This document shows positions 48,193 to 60,014 of a DNA stretch of 64,000 nucleotides, piece by piece. Position 1 is the first letter of the stretch, and every line of letters starts with the position of its first letter. This DNA comes from Danio rerio (lineage: Eukaryota > Chordata > Actinopteri > Cypriniformes > Danionidae), in NCBI RefSeq assembly GCF_049306965.1, contig NC_133181.1, positions 52,858,001-52,922,000 on the forward strand. The letters are read 5' to 3'. The notes beneath the pieces are model-generated. The model had not been told where the DNA came from. It ran no database searches and saw only the letters and a list, made by a program, of their open reading frames with translations. The position numbers were made by a program, and so were the translations under genes.

Positions 48193-48951
48193 CACTCACC
48201 GGCCACTTTATTAGGTACAGCTGTTCAACTACTCGTTGACAAAAATTTGTAATCAGCCAATCACATGGCTGCAACTCAATGCATTTCGGCATGTAGACTT
48301 GGTCTGTATAAATGGTCAAGACGATCTGCTGCAGTTCAACCAAGCATCAGATGGGGAAGAAAAGGGATTTAAGTGACTTTGAACGTGGCAAACTACTGAT
48401 CTACTGGGATTTTTTGCACGCACAACTATCTTTGGGGTTTACAGAGATTGGTCTGAAAAAGAAAAAATATACAGTGAGCTGCAGTTCTGTGGGTGCAAAT
48501 GCCTTGTTGATGCCAGAGGTCAGAGGAAAATGGCCAGACTGGTTCTAACTGATAGAAAGGCAACTCAAATAACCACTCGTTACAACCGAGGTCTGCAGAA
48601 GAGCATCTCTGAACATGGGCTACAGCAGAAGAAGACCATCCAGCTGGATAGCACACTATCTCATAAAGCGTGAATCCTCTCAGACTGGTTTCTTGAACAT
48701 GACAATGAGTTCACTGTACTCAAATGGCCTCCAGTCACTAGAGCTCAATCCAATAGAGCACATTTGGGATGTGGTGGAACGAGAGATTCGCATCATGGAT
48801 GCGCAGCTGACAAATCTGCAGCAACTGTGTGATGCTATCATGTCAATATGGATCACAATCTCTGAGGAATTTTCCAGTACCTTGTTGAATCTATGTCAAA
48901 AAGGGGCAACCTGGTACTAGTAAGGTGTACCTAAAAAGTGGCCAATGAGTG
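48193..48951 (+). mobile_element. Tc1-like transposon (CACTCACCGG family), copy 2
   Basis: The ends CACTCACCGGCCACTTTATT and AAAAGTGGCCAATGAGTG are bordered by TA (48191-48192, 48952-48953). At 759 bp it retains both termini and pieces of the transposase gene. Confidence 0.9.
48351..48920 (+). pseudogene. Internally deleted Tc1-like transposase
   Basis: The start MGKKRDLSDFERGKLL corresponds to the helix-turn-helix region. After broken frames the C-terminal half reappears at about 48680-48920 with DWFLEHDNEFTVLKW-type sequence in mixed frames, SLELNPIEHIWDVVEREIRI (the conserved DLNPIEHLW box with the catalytic glutamate region), and LQQLCDAIMSIWITISEEFS. The central catalytic aspartates are deleted, so it cannot be active. 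Confidence 0.8.
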
Positions 48952-49276
48952 TAGTTTGGTGTTCACACCAAATTAAAATTAACAAAGGACATACACACTC
49001 ACTGAAAATATAATACCTGAAAGTGTCTTTTTTTTTAAGTGACCTAATTTAAATATGAACTAAATAATGTTAACTTTTTTATGTTACAGCCTTATTCCAA
49101 AATGGATTAAATAAATTTATTTCCTCACAATTCTACACACAATACCCCATAATGACAATATGAAAAAGGATTTGTTTCCATTGATCATTCCTGACATGTT
49201 TCAGCAGCTTCATTGGAGTTCACCTGTGGTAAATTCAGTTGATTGGACATGATTTGAAAAGGCATAAAACTATATT

Positions 49277-49588
49277 GACCTTATTCTAAAATGTGGAAGT
49301 GCGCCTGTTTTCGCGATTATCTTAGAACTTAAGATTCAGTCGCCTATGGGAGAAATGACTAGGAATAATAAACGGCAGAAACTACTTGCTCTACAAACAA
49401 ATGTTTGCATGACTATACAGACCAAGTAGAATAATATAGTAAGAAAATATTAAATTGCAACATCAAGCAGCGTAATGAGCAGTTTTTAACATCAAAAAAT
49501 GAATGGAAGTGAATGAGACCGGAAGTTGCGAGACAAAAAGATTCAAATGACAGCACCCGCTCGTCGGCGGAGAATAAGGTGAATAAGG
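49277..49588. mobile_element. Short insertion with GACCTTATTC inverted ends
   Basis: GACCTTATTC at the left and GAATAAGGTGAATAAGGTC at the right bracket sequence unrelated to Tc1, where the Tc1 family would normally continue directly. The family is not identified and the exact borders are ambiguous because the host element itself has AAGGTCCC at the junction. Confidence 0.5.
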
Positions 49589-50362
49589 TCCCAGGGTTTA
49601 GAGTGCATGTCAAAGCACAAACCGAGCATGAAGACAAAGGAATTGTCTGTAGACCTCTGACACTGAGTCTGTAGACTTGTCTCGAGACACAAGGCTGGGG
49701 AAGATTACAGAAACATTACTGCTGCTCTGAAAGTTCCAATGAGCACAGTGGCCTCCATCATCCATAAGAGATAGATGTTTGGAACCACCAAGACTCTTCC
49801 AAGAGCTGGCCGGCCAACAAAGCTGAGTGACCGGGGAGAAGGGAGGTGATCAATAACCCGATGGTCACTCTGTCTGAGCTTCAGCGTTCTACTGTGGAGA
49901 GAGAAGAACCTTACAGAAGGACAACCATCTGTGCCTCAATCCACCTATCAGGCCTGTATGGTAGAGTGGCCAGACTGAAGCCCCTCCACATCTGGAGGAC
50001 TCTCAGACCATAATAAACAAAATTCTCTGGTCTGATGAGACTTAAATTGAACTCTTTGGAGTGAATGCCCGGCATTACGTTTAGAGAAAACCAGGCACCG
50101 CTCAACACCAGGCTAATACCATCCCTACAGTGAAGCATGGTGCTGGCAGCATCATGCTGTAGGGATGTTTTTCAGCTGCAGAACTTGGAAGACTAGTCAG
50201 GATAAAGGGAAAGATGAATGCAGCAATGTACAGAAACATCCTGAATGAAAACCTGCTTCAGAGTGCTCTTGAACTCAGACTGGGGCGTCAGTTCATCTTC
50301 CAGCAGTACAATGACCCAAAGTGCACCACCAAATATATTAATAGTGGCTTCACAACAACTCA

Positions 50363-50599
50363 GTGAATGTCCTTGCGTGGCCCAGCCAGAGCCCAGACCT
50401 AAATCCTATTGAACATCTATGGAGAGATCTGAAAATGGCTGTACACCGTCGCTTTCCATCCAACCTTATAGAGCTTGAGAGGTACTGCAAAGAGGAATGG
50501 GCAAACATTCCCAAAGACAGGTGTGCCAAGCTTGTGGCATCATATTCAAAAAGACTTGAGGCTGTAATTGCTGCCAAATGTGCATCAACAAAGTATTGA
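50363..50599 (+). pseudogene. C-terminal fragment of a Tc1-like transposase
   Basis: The frame reads [20 protein letters not shown], containing the conserved box with the third catalytic acidic residue of the DDE triad, then [20 protein letters not shown] and a natural stop. Upstream parts of the same gene are in other frames with stops (49680-50360), so only the C-terminus is open. Confidence 0.88.
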
Positions 50600-50825
50600 G
50601 CAAAGGCTGCGAATACTGATGTACATGTGATTTTTTTCAGGTTTTTATTTTTAACAAATTTGCAACAATTTCAAAAAATCTTTTCTCACATTGTCATTAT
50701 GAGTTATTGTGTGTAGAATTTTGAGAAAATAAATGAATTTAATCCATTTTGGAATAAGGCTGTAACATAAAAAGGTGGAAAAAGTGAAGTGCTTGATAAA
50801 AATGAATACTGTTTTTAATGCATCT

Positions 50826-51221
50826 GCTAAATATATCAAAATAAAGCAGAACTGTATTTTTTTGTGTGTGTGTGTATAATTATTTAAAATTCATAGTTTT
50901 TCTTTAAAGTACAATATTTTGTGAATATAGGTAAACCCTATATTATACATTAATTCCATAATGTTTAATTGAGTATTTTATGACCAAATTCTCAGAATTG
51001 CAACACATTTTACATGAGGGTATAGTTTTTATGTGGATTTAGAGAGTATATTCATAGAATACTTTAGTTCTGTAATACGTTAATTCTTATTACGAAATAA
51101 AACATATTGTGTTTTTAAATTATTTTAAATAATCCAATATTTAAGCCAGTAGGTCAAATACTACATTGCTAATACTTTGCTTAGCTTAATTAAGAATTAA
51201 AATGTTTTATGACATTTTAAA
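50826..51221. other. Unassigned AT-rich DNA
   Basis: No gene or named repeat seen. Confidence 0.4.
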
Positions 51222-51529
51222 ATGAAAGTTTTATTTCAGCTAGAATAAAAGCTGATTTTGTTATTTTTTTAATTATTTTAAGGTCAATATTACTAACCCT
51301 CTTGAGTAATATTTTTTTTACGGTCTACAGAACTAACCACTGTTATACAATGACTTGCCTAATAACCTTAACTTGCCTAATTAACCTAGTTAAGTCTTTA
51401 AATTGCACTTGAATCTGAAGACTTGTATCTTGAAAAATATCTAGAAATATGTTGAAAAAACCTATTTCCGTTAAACAGAAAATGGGGAAAAGAAATAAAC
51501 AGGGGGGCTAATAATTCAGACCTCAACTG
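51222..51529 (-). mobile_element. Tc1/mariner MITE, 3' portion
   Basis: Starts inside the family at about TTTTATTTCAGCTAGAATAA and runs to a complete terminus GGGGGCTAATAATTCAGACC then TCAACTG, followed by TA. The other end is absent. Confidence 0.8.
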
Positions 51530-51531
51530 TA

Positions 51532-52083
51532 TGTTGTAGTTCATATAATACTTTCAGCCTGTACAACAGTTATATCAATAGCATGTAGTGACTCTGCAGA
51601 GCACAGATGAACCAGTTCTCCTCTGTTCTGTCATAGGAACCACAGGTATGGAAATGACATCACAGTGGCATCACCACCCGCTGCTTTATGAATGACTCCC
51701 CACAGCGGCCATCAGTGCAGAAGACTGAGAACGCTTACCGTCATTTTACACAGTGATTAATTCCACAGCTTCATTACCCACTCCACCATCTATGACATTG
51801 AGTGTGTGCGTGTCTCCCGAGGTACTTCTAGCTTCCCTGGAGCTGCGGGGGTTTAACAGGAGCATTTCTGCATGAAGTTGGACGATGAAGTGCTTTGTTC
51901 CTACGCATCAACCGCAAACACACAATTCGCCACACCACGAGAATCCCAAAAAAACAACAACTTCAGTTTACCTTCAAATACAGTCCAATACTTTTAGTTT
52001 ATGCTCATTTTTTAACAGAAGGCATTATCATGACACTTGAAACATATAAGTGGTGTGAATTCAGGGTAAATTGAATTAACCTT
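51532..52083. other. Unassigned, possibly single-copy DNA
   Basis: Not recognised as a repeat; base composition is more balanced than its flanks. No convincing exon was found. Confidence 0.4.
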
Positions 52084-52426
52084 TTATTCATTCATTCATT
52101 TTCTTTTCGGCTTAGTTCCTTTATTCATCAGGGTTCTCTCCACAGCGGAATGAACTGCCAACTCATCCAGCATCTGTTTTAGGCAGCAGATGCCCTTCCA
52201 GATGCAACCCATCACTGGGAAACACCCATATACTCTCATTCACACTCATCCACTGCAGCCCTTTTAGTTTATTCAGTTCACCTAGTGCATTTGTTGGGAC
52301 TAGTGGGTAAAACCAGAGCACCAACACCATGCAAACTCCACACTTAATTGCCAATTGACCCAACCGAGGTTCGAACCAGCGACCTTCTTGCTGTAAGGTG
52401 ACAGCACTACCCACTGCGCCACTATG
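52084..52426 (-). mobile_element. DANA SINE, near full length
   Basis: Reverse complement with (ATTC)n tail, TTTTCTTTTCGGCTTAGTTC, GATGCCCTTCCAGATGCAAC, and the head GACCTTCTTGCTGTAAGGTG with GGTTCGAACC as B box. A short internal deletion lies in the core. Confidence 0.9.
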
Positions 52427-52959
52427 ACTTAACTTTTAAGAGTAATTATGTCAAACATTGAACAAAGCTGTGCATTTTAAGGCACTTCAGAGGACCTTTA
52501 AGGAAAAAGCAGAGATGTTGGTCAATTGTAGAGCAAATGCAGATTTTTAAGAGTCCTTGAATGTCTCTGACCCTGAATTGTGTTTATCACTGATTTTACA
52601 TAATTTGCCTTAAATATGCCAATGCGTTTGTTTAATTAGCTTTAGGATTAAATGGCTACCGAGTGATGATGAACATGCTGTTACTCTGTCAGAGAGTACA
52701 TAACTTGGAATTATATATAGCTAGAACTCATTACCATGAGTTACGATGCATCTATTAACTCGGAACTCACACTTTTTTAATCTTCCCACTTGGAAAAGCA
52801 CAAAAATGCCTGGTGACTTACAAAGAACTTTAAAATTTTTTTAAATATTTTCTTGTTTTAACAAATATTTTTTTCTCTTCTGCAGCAACATTAAATACAT
52901 TAGTTGTAATATAGTGTTACAGATGACAAAAACTTCATTTGTTTTGCATACATTTAATA
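52427..52959. other. Unassigned DNA
   Basis: No gene or named repeat seen. Confidence 0.4.
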
Positions 52960-52961
52960 TA

Positions 52962-53906
52962 TACTCACCGGCCACTTTATTAGGTACATCTTACTAGTAC
53001 TGGTTCGGACCCTTCTTTAGCCTTCAGAACTGCCTTAATCCTTTATGGCATAAATTCAACAAGGTACTGGAAATATTCCTAAGAGATTTTGGTTCATATT
53101 GACATGATTTCATCACAAAGTTGCTGCAGGTTTGTCGGCTGTACATCCATGATGCGAATCTCCCATTCCACCACATCCCAAAGGTGCTCTATTGGCTTGA
53201 GTTCTGGTGAATGTAGAGGCCATATGAGTACAGTGAACTCATTGTCATGTTCAAGAAACCAGAGATGATTCGCGCTTTATGACATGGTGCGTTATCATGC
53301 TGGAATTAGGCATCTGATGATGGGTACACTGTGGTAATAAAGGGATGGACATGGTCAGCAACAAAACTCAGGTAGGCTGTGGCGTTGACACAATGCTCAA
53401 TTGGTACTAATGGGCCTAATGTGTGCCAAGAAAATATCCCCCTACACCTTTACACCATCACCAGCCTGAACTGTTGATTGAAGGCAGGATGGATCATGCT
53501 CTCATGTTGTGCCAAATTCTGACCCTACCATCCAAATGTTGTAGCAGAAATCGAGACTCATCAGACCAGGCAACGTTTTTCCAACATTCTATTGTCCAAT
53601 TTTGGTGGGGCGTTGTTAATTGTAACCACAGTTTCCTGTTCTTAGCTGAGCGGAGTGGCACCCGATGTCATCTTCTGCTGCTGTAGCCCATCCGCCTCAA
53701 GGTTGGAAGTGTTGTGTGTTCTGCATACCTCAGTTGTAACAAATGCTTATTTGAGTTACTGCTGCCTTTCTATCAGCTCGAACCAGTCTGGTTATTCTGG
53801 CCCACAGAACTTCCACTCACTGGATATTTTAATTTTTCAGATCATTCTCTGTAAACCCTAGATATGGTTGTGCTTGAAAATCCCAGTAGATCAGCAGTTT
53901 CTAAAA
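52962..53906 (-). mobile_element. Tc1-like transposon (CACTCACCGG family), copy 3, truncated
   Basis: The left terminus TACTCACCGGCCACTTTATT carries one change from the family end and follows TA. The body runs through a decayed minus-strand transposase (CCATCCGCCTCAAGGTTG, CACAGTTTCCTGTTCTTAGC) and stops at AATCCCAGTAGATCAGCAGT, so the terminus beside the transposase start is missing. Confidence 0.88.
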
Positions 53907-54093
53907 TAAACTATACATATATATAGCCTATTGTCATTTTCTGCAAATAAATAGTATAAATATATATTATTTTTCATTGACATTTTGAAGACACGTTATT
54001 AGTAGTTTATATAATCACATAAATTACAAATGACCTTTCTTCATGTAAATTAATGGGAAATTCTACATTCTATATATATGACTAAATTTCTAC

Positions 54094-54340
54094 TTTACAT
54101 TTAATCATTTAGCAGAAGCTTTTATCTAAAGTGACTTATAATTGAGAAGGAATTCAGCAATTCAACAAGAAGAGGCACTACACACAAGAAGTGCTAATTA
54201 CACAAAAGAACTGTTTGTAGTAATAGAGAATTTGGTCACAGAGTAAGGGGGAAGGTTTTTTAAGAGAGAGAGAGAGAAGAGTGTTGTGTGGTGAGGTGGG
54301 GGAGAGAAGAGCGGGTCCTGATTTTGTTCACAGGATTTCA
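54094..54340 (-). mobile_element. L2-type LINE or V-SINE 3' region
   Basis: The minus-strand tail begins with TTACATTTAATCATTTAGCA and AAAGTGACTTATAA on the plus strand, the reverse complement of the conserved fish L2 tail. Less certain untranslated sequence continues to a GA-rich run near 54265-54285. Confidence 0.65.
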
Positions 54341-54784
54341 GGTGATCACGGAAATAAATGAAAGAAGGCTTTTACAGTCAATCGCTTTGCATAAGCAACG
54401 CCTTTCACAAACATTTAAAAACTAAAAATGCTCACTGACCTTTACCTTTTAAACAGCAAATGTTCTGACAGCGATTTTCTAATAATGAATACATCTACAG
54501 TTAATTTTTGCTAATTTATATTTATTCCACACAATTAGGTTTTTAGGAGATGTCCCAATAAACAACGATGCAAGCATTGGTCGCTCATTTCCTTATGTTA
54601 AATGCACTGAAATGCATTTAGAAGTTAGGAGTATGGGCTTTATAATAAATTATGTCCACTTATGATTAAACTTACAGAAATGCATTAATAACAGGTGTAA
54701 ACTGTACATGGTTGGTTGCATGAGGGTGGGATCAATCTGTCACTCATAAGCAAAGCACCAAAACAGATTAGTTTTTGTTTTAGA
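54341..54784. other. Unassigned DNA
   Basis: No gene or named repeat seen. Confidence 0.4.
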
Positions 54785-55523
54785 GTTCTTTTATCTTTGC
54801 CATGATGACAGTAAATATTATTTTACTAGAAATTCAGTTTGAAGTGCAATTTAAAGCCTAACTAGGTGAATTAAGCAAGTTAAGATAATTTGGCAAGTCA
54901 TTGTACAATGATGATGTTCTTTCAACAATGAAAAAAAAAACATTGCTTAAGGGGGGCTAACAATTTTGACCTTAACCTCCTAGAGCTTAGTGGCCACATA
55001 CATGGACAGCACATTTTAGCACATCTTAAATGGCTATTTAAAATACATTGAATTTGTATATTCTGTCATCCTGCAGCATATGAAATGTCCCAAACACTAT
55101 TTTTAATTATCCAAAATTGGAAAAAAAATTAGTTTTTACTTTGTTGTAGTTAAAACATGTTCAAAAAATATATGTTATATATACACATTAAAAAACTGTC
55201 AGGAAAAAGGTGTTTTATGTAAATTCGGACACATATATATGAACATCATTTTTCTCTAAAAGTACATCATATCAAAATATGATACTTAGGTTTTATTCTA
55301 ATTAGATTCCAATAAGCCCAAATATCAAAGATAACTTAAAAGCATGTAAAAAAAAAAAACCACCTTGGGCCTTTAAAATGGTTAAAAAAAATAATAACTG
55401 CTTTTATTCTAGCCAAAATAAAAACAAGAGTTTCTCCAGAATGATGTTAAACATCATTTGGAAAATATTCAAAAAACAATAAAAAAAATAATAAAAAGGT
55501 CTTATAATTTTGACTTTAACAAT
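54785..55523 (+). mobile_element. Tc1/mariner MITE, interrupted by a TTAA-flanked insert
   Basis: The left part (TTTTATCTTTGCCATGATGA through GGGGCTAACAATTTTGACC) and right part (TTTAAAATGGTTAAAAAAA through AATTTTGACTTTAACAATAT) are the halves of one diverged copy, separated by the element at 54976-55372. The left terminus is lost. Confidence 0.75.
54976..55372. mobile_element. TTAA-flanked short DNA transposon (piggyBac- or Kolobok-like)
   Basis: The 397-bp insert lies between TTAA at 54972-54975 and TTAA at 55373-55376, inside a Tc1 MITE. Its left end is CCTCCTAGAGC and its right end on the minus strand is AGGCCCAAGG; inverted similarity is weak. The interior has two blocks, CCACATACATGGACA and GGACACATATATGAACATCA, repeated in loosely related form. 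TTAA targets fit piggyBac or Kolobok superfamilies. Confidence 0.6.
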
Positions 55524-56822
55524 ATAAATATTTTTCTTGTTCAAGAACTCAAACGCAAACTTCCACATCAAGCCAAATTGAACAATAATTCAATCAACTA
55601 ATCATTACATTTAATTTATTGGTCCACTGAACGAAGTACACACATGATGGATGAGATAAGAAGTTGCGTTTTTGACCTTTGTCCTCCACCTTGGACACCA
55701 TCCACATCTCACACTCTGCAGGTTGTGGACAAAAGAGCAAGTGGTCACTCTGTTTTAGAAATCTCTCGAGTTACAGCTGGGAATAGCAGCCAGCCAGACC
55801 TTGAGGGTCTATTTTAAGAGTCAAACAGCTGAGAGAGAGAGAGAAAGTGCAGCGAGCTGTAATCATAGAGGCAGAGAGTCCCTGAGGATTCACACAATGC
55901 TGTCAGCCCACCTCAGTAACCCCTCAGAGCTAAGCCTGTGCAGGTCTTATCAAACACCTCAAGCTATGCACTCCAGACTCCATCACGACTCACTGTTCTG
56001 TTGCATTGTTCCACTGAGAGATCTGTTTAGCTCCAATCTAAAACTACACTACACCCATGCAGCGTACGGCTGTCATTGCACACGGATGAACTGGAAGATC
56101 TCCAGGCAAAGCAATTCACCGGTCATCCTCAAGTGTTGCTGTTTTTATTATCACAGTCAAATTTATGAATGTCGCTGGCAGGAGTAAAAAACACTTGGCC
56201 CCACAAATTTAGAAAGCATCACCCAAAATAAATATTCATCGGTCGTAACAGTGTGAGACTTCACCTCATCAAAACACAGCAGAGATAGGCTCGCTGGGCA
56301 GCCTGCCTTTGGATATCAAACTTGGCTCAGCAGGAAAGCCAGCTTTGATTTTTCAAAAGGATGATCGCGTGTGTCTGATTGCTCCGTCTCGCTGCACGGC
56401 GCGCTGCGAAGATATCAGTGTGTCTGTATTAATGCCCTGGAACAGGTAAACACGGCTCACGGGGAGAGTAATTGTGTCGGGGAACCTCATGCATTGATCT
56501 GGATGGACGCTTGCATATACTGTATATTCAAATGTATCGACTGTTTCAACAGCTAAAATCAATAATACAATACAACAATGCATGCGTGGTTCCACTTTAT
56601 ATGAAAGTAATTATTTGATGCAATGCATTAGCATTGTACACAATGTTCATGTTTTGCATTGTACTTGTATTTAAAAGGCCATGAAACCCTTCTCTTTCAG
56701 TTCAAGTCTACCTTAAAATCTTTTTCAAAAAATGCTTCATGATGGGTGTGGAGCGCTGTGAGCAGAGGGAGGAGTGAGCAGGCACCCACGCTTCCTATGA
56801 AAGTGACGTCATTTACAATCAA
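55524..56822. other. Unassigned, possibly single-copy DNA
   Basis: A 128-codon open frame at 55801-56187 has a stop-free stretch but composition unlike a folded protein and no splice context; I do not call it a gene. The rest is unrecognised. Confidence 0.4.
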
Positions 56823-57606
56823 TAGCCCCTTTCACACATACAGACCTTTCCGGAAAATTGCCGGTAATGCCGGTAATGCCGGTTGTATGTGTGAACAGGC
56901 CCTTTTTGAAAATACCGGTAAATTCGTTCTGGCTATTTTCCGGAAAGAGAAGTTGTAACATTACCGGCAATTTGCCAGAATGCTGCGCTGTGTGAATGCA
57001 GAAGGAAGATTGCCGTAATAAGCGCGTTCACGTCTAGAACGGGCTGACGTGAGACACCTGCTTTAGCCAATCAGAACAGTCAGACGCATTCACGTGCGCG
57101 CGGTTTATGAGAATAAAAGCCTTTGAATATTTTTTCCAGACACCTTTAGCTGCTAGATGTTAGTCAGATAATGTTTCTATGTTCCTTCTTAATGCTGTGT
57201 AAATAATTATCGATAAAATGTTTATGATAATCCGTTGTTTGTTTACCTTCAAGCTTTGCGTGTGCCCGTGAGCGCCCATAGCGCCAGCACACACACATAT
57301 CATGAACATCTCGACATGCGAAAGTGTTTTTCTATGTTTTCATTAGAGTTGTACTCAATACTGATCCATCGGAAGAGTTTGTAATGTAGTCAAATGTTTA
57401 CAAACACAAGCGCAGCTGTTTAGAGGTCATTTCTGGTTAATGATGTCAGAATTTACCGGCATTTTGCGATGGATGTGTGAATGCTCTTTTCCGGAAAAAT
57501 TCCGTAACGTCCTCGACTGTGTGAACAGCGTTTTTTTGAATATACCGGTAAAGTAGTTCCGGAAATTTTCCGGATATTTACCGGTATCACTGTGTGAAAG
57601 GGGCTA
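56823..57606. mobile_element. CCGG-rich palindromic MITE, copy 2
   Basis: The ends TAGCCCCTTTCACACATACA and CACTGTGTGAAAGGGGCTA are inverted. If the terminal TA is the target duplication, the element proper is 56825-57604. Both arms are dense in TTCCGG, ACCGGTAA and GCCGGTAA words in inverted order; the centre of about 400 bp has no coding frame. It shares its arms and centre with 40487-41183 in opposite orientation. Confidence 0.8.
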
Positions 57607-59568
57607 ATACCTGCACCTTTCACATCACTTGAAATCAACACAAATAAACCAAAAGTAAGTTTCCAGTTCGTTTGTGTTGCCTGTGACGACGTTGTCAAAT
57701 AAATCTTAGTAGCCTACTTGAGTTGTACAACATGACAGACCTCCCCTGCACCCTCCGAAAAGCAGTTAGTATATTCATCATAAGATTATATGCTTTAATG
57801 GAAATTTGCCAAGGCAGGCTGCTAATAACATTCATACCAGAAAAGCTTATTATTTATATCAACTACATATCAGTTTAAATATACACACAAGGTATTCTTT
57901 CACAATTATGAATAAATTTAAAAAAACAACCGGCAAATTTGAATTTTAGTTTATATTTTAAACATTTCAACTAACAGATACACATTATGGACTTGCAGCA
58001 ATGAGTCTTGAATGACTTGGGAAACTATTCTTTATAACTATTCTTGATAAGTTAGCACGTTTGCGCAAGAGTGCATCCATAACAGCTGCAGCGCAGCATC
58101 AACAGTCTCTACATTATCGCAGCCCAGTTGTATAGGTGGAACGATTTTAAGTTGGCTCACAAAATGAGGCTTCTTTCCTCCTCAATCACCAGGTCTGAAT
58201 GCAGACACAGTGGATAGCAGTGCAGCAGGTCTCTTTTCCAATCCATTTCAATCATTAGCCCTGCCGATACTATAATCCTCCGGTCTGGAGGATTTTAAAC
58301 ATAGACAAACACAGCAACACAGATATAGGTGATGTGTCTGAATGGTAACAAACTCAACTAATAAAAGACAAAGTTCGCCATTCTCCAATTCTCATACACC
58401 TCTCCAGACAAAAATGCTTGCTACAAACCAATCGGTCCTGACAGCATCGTGGGGAAACACATGCAACAAACCCCGTGGATCAAGGAAACAAACACATACG
58501 ACCTGTGCCATGCATAGACGCGGTCTCACCCAGTCATTGGGTCTCACAGCTTGGCAGGTTTGCCTCACCTTCGAAAAGCACATGCTCGCATGAATAATTA
58601 AGAAGCAGGCTCTCCTCATTGGATAAGAAGACTCCGCTATGAAAAATAATGAGAAACTGCTTATCACATTTGCACTATGTCACCAATTTTGATCCCGCCC
58701 CAAAAATTATTTTAAACCCGCAAGGTGAAATTAGCTGACAAAAGCTCAAAATTACCCAGTTTACCCAACATTTAAAGTTGACAGGTGCTAACGTTGTCTT
58801 AACTGTTCCTGAATACACACAAATCTGTTAAAATCACGGTGCCAGTGTAAAGACCTGAGGATAAGAATTGAGCTTAAACATTAACATTAAACACAAGACC
58901 ATTAAACTTGTCATGATTCTACCCCAGTTTTTGAGTTTGGTCCACCAAAAAAATCCTCCTCTCTCTTCTATTTGATTTGTTATAACTTCAGCTCAATGGA
59001 GTTGTTTGCGTTCTATGCATCCAATAAAGCTGACTGATCATGCACACTAAAACATACACACTACAAGATTGTGAGTTCCATAAAAGATTGCAAAAATAAT
59101 GACAGAATTATCTTCTTTTATGTACTGATCAATAAACTAGTTATCCTTTAAATTAGATGTGCTTATTCCTGAGATGCTTAAGTGTGTGTGCAACAGATGT
59201 GGTAAACTAGTTAACATGATTATAATTAGTTTTAAGTAATCAGAAGTGCTGTAATTAATTAATTAGAGCCAATCACTGCAGTCATCTGTACAGCATTTAA
59301 TGTAACTTAATCTTACCACTTGCACACACCTGGAATTCAAGAGCTCATAAAAAAAACACTCCTGCCTTAAAATGATTTGCCGCTAGGAACATTTGAGATA
59401 ATGAAAATTAAACTAATTTATCAAAATGTTTTTGTTTATTTAATATATTCTAAATTCTGTCCTGAATAACCTTGAATAAATAAGTTTGCACAAAAAAAAA
59501 AAAAAAAACCATTAAAATTGATGATAAGACTGATTGATTCACTGGTGTGATCTGACCAAATATGAACA
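57607..59568. other. Mostly unassigned DNA
   Basis: The block 58140-58760 has GC-richer words (GATCCCGCCCC, CCAGTCATTGGGTCTCA) that suggest an old DNA repeat, but no ends were defined. Nothing else is recognised. Confidence 0.4.
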
Positions 59569-59843
59569 TTCATTCATTCATTTTCCTTCGGCTTAGTCTC
59601 CATTTCAGAGGTAGCCCCAGTGGAATTAACCGCCAACTATTACAGCATATGTTTTAAGCAGCTGATGCCCTTCCAGCTGCAACCCAGTACTGGGAATCAC
59701 CCATACAAACTCATTCTCTTTCATACACTACGGCCAATTTAGTTCATCCAATTCACTTATAGCGCATGTCTGTGGACTATGGTGAAAACACTTGGAGGAA
59801 ACCCACGTGAACATGGGGAGAACTCCACACAGAAATGCTAACT
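59569..59843 (-). mobile_element. DANA SINE, 3' two-thirds, minus orientation
   Basis: It runs from the (ATTC)n tail and CCTTCGGCTTAGTC through GCCCTTCCAGCTGCAACCCA to the core block GGAGAACTCCACACAGAAAT, then stops at AACTGG. It abuts an oppositely oriented DANA 3' half. Confidence 0.85.
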
Positions 59844-60014
59844 GGTGTGTGTATGTGTAAATGAGGGTATGGGTGTTTCCCAGTACAGGGTTGCAGCCGG
59901 AAGGGCATTCGCTGCATAAAATATATATTGGAATAGTTGGTGATTCATTCTGCTGTGGCGACTCATGTTTATAAAAGGGACTAAGCCGAAGGAAAATTAA
60001 TGAATGAATGAATG
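59844..60014 (+). mobile_element. DANA SINE, 3' half, plus orientation
   Basis: It starts GTGTGTGTATGTGTAAATGA, continues through GGGTTGCAGCCGGAAGGGCA and GGGACTAAGCCGAAGGAAAA to a TAATGAATGAATGAATG tail. With the preceding fragment it forms an inverted pair whose two tails face outward. Confidence 0.85.

Larger units (their letters stand above)
49066..50825 (+). mobile_element. Tc1-like transposon with long terminal inverted repeats
   Basis: An inverted repeat of about 86 bp pairs 49081-49166 with 50683-50768 (ATGTTACAGCCTTATTCCAA and its complement). Between them a transposase gene is recognisable in broken plus-strand frames, with SLSELQRSTVE, DNHLCLNPPIR-like and GWQHHAVGMFFSA-like pieces and an intact C-terminus at 50363-50599. 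A sequence of about 310 bp (49277-49588) is inserted between the left repeat and the gene. The outermost ends beyond the inverted repeat are degraded. Confidence 0.88.

Noticed and set aside
51640-51680. Microexon-like AG|GAACCACAG|GTATGG
   Set aside because: Nine bases between AG and GT are expected by chance, and nothing supports an exon.
55801-56187. 128-codon plus-strand open frame
   Set aside because: No domain, no splice context and ordinary noncoding composition; many Ser/Cys/His codons as in random frames.
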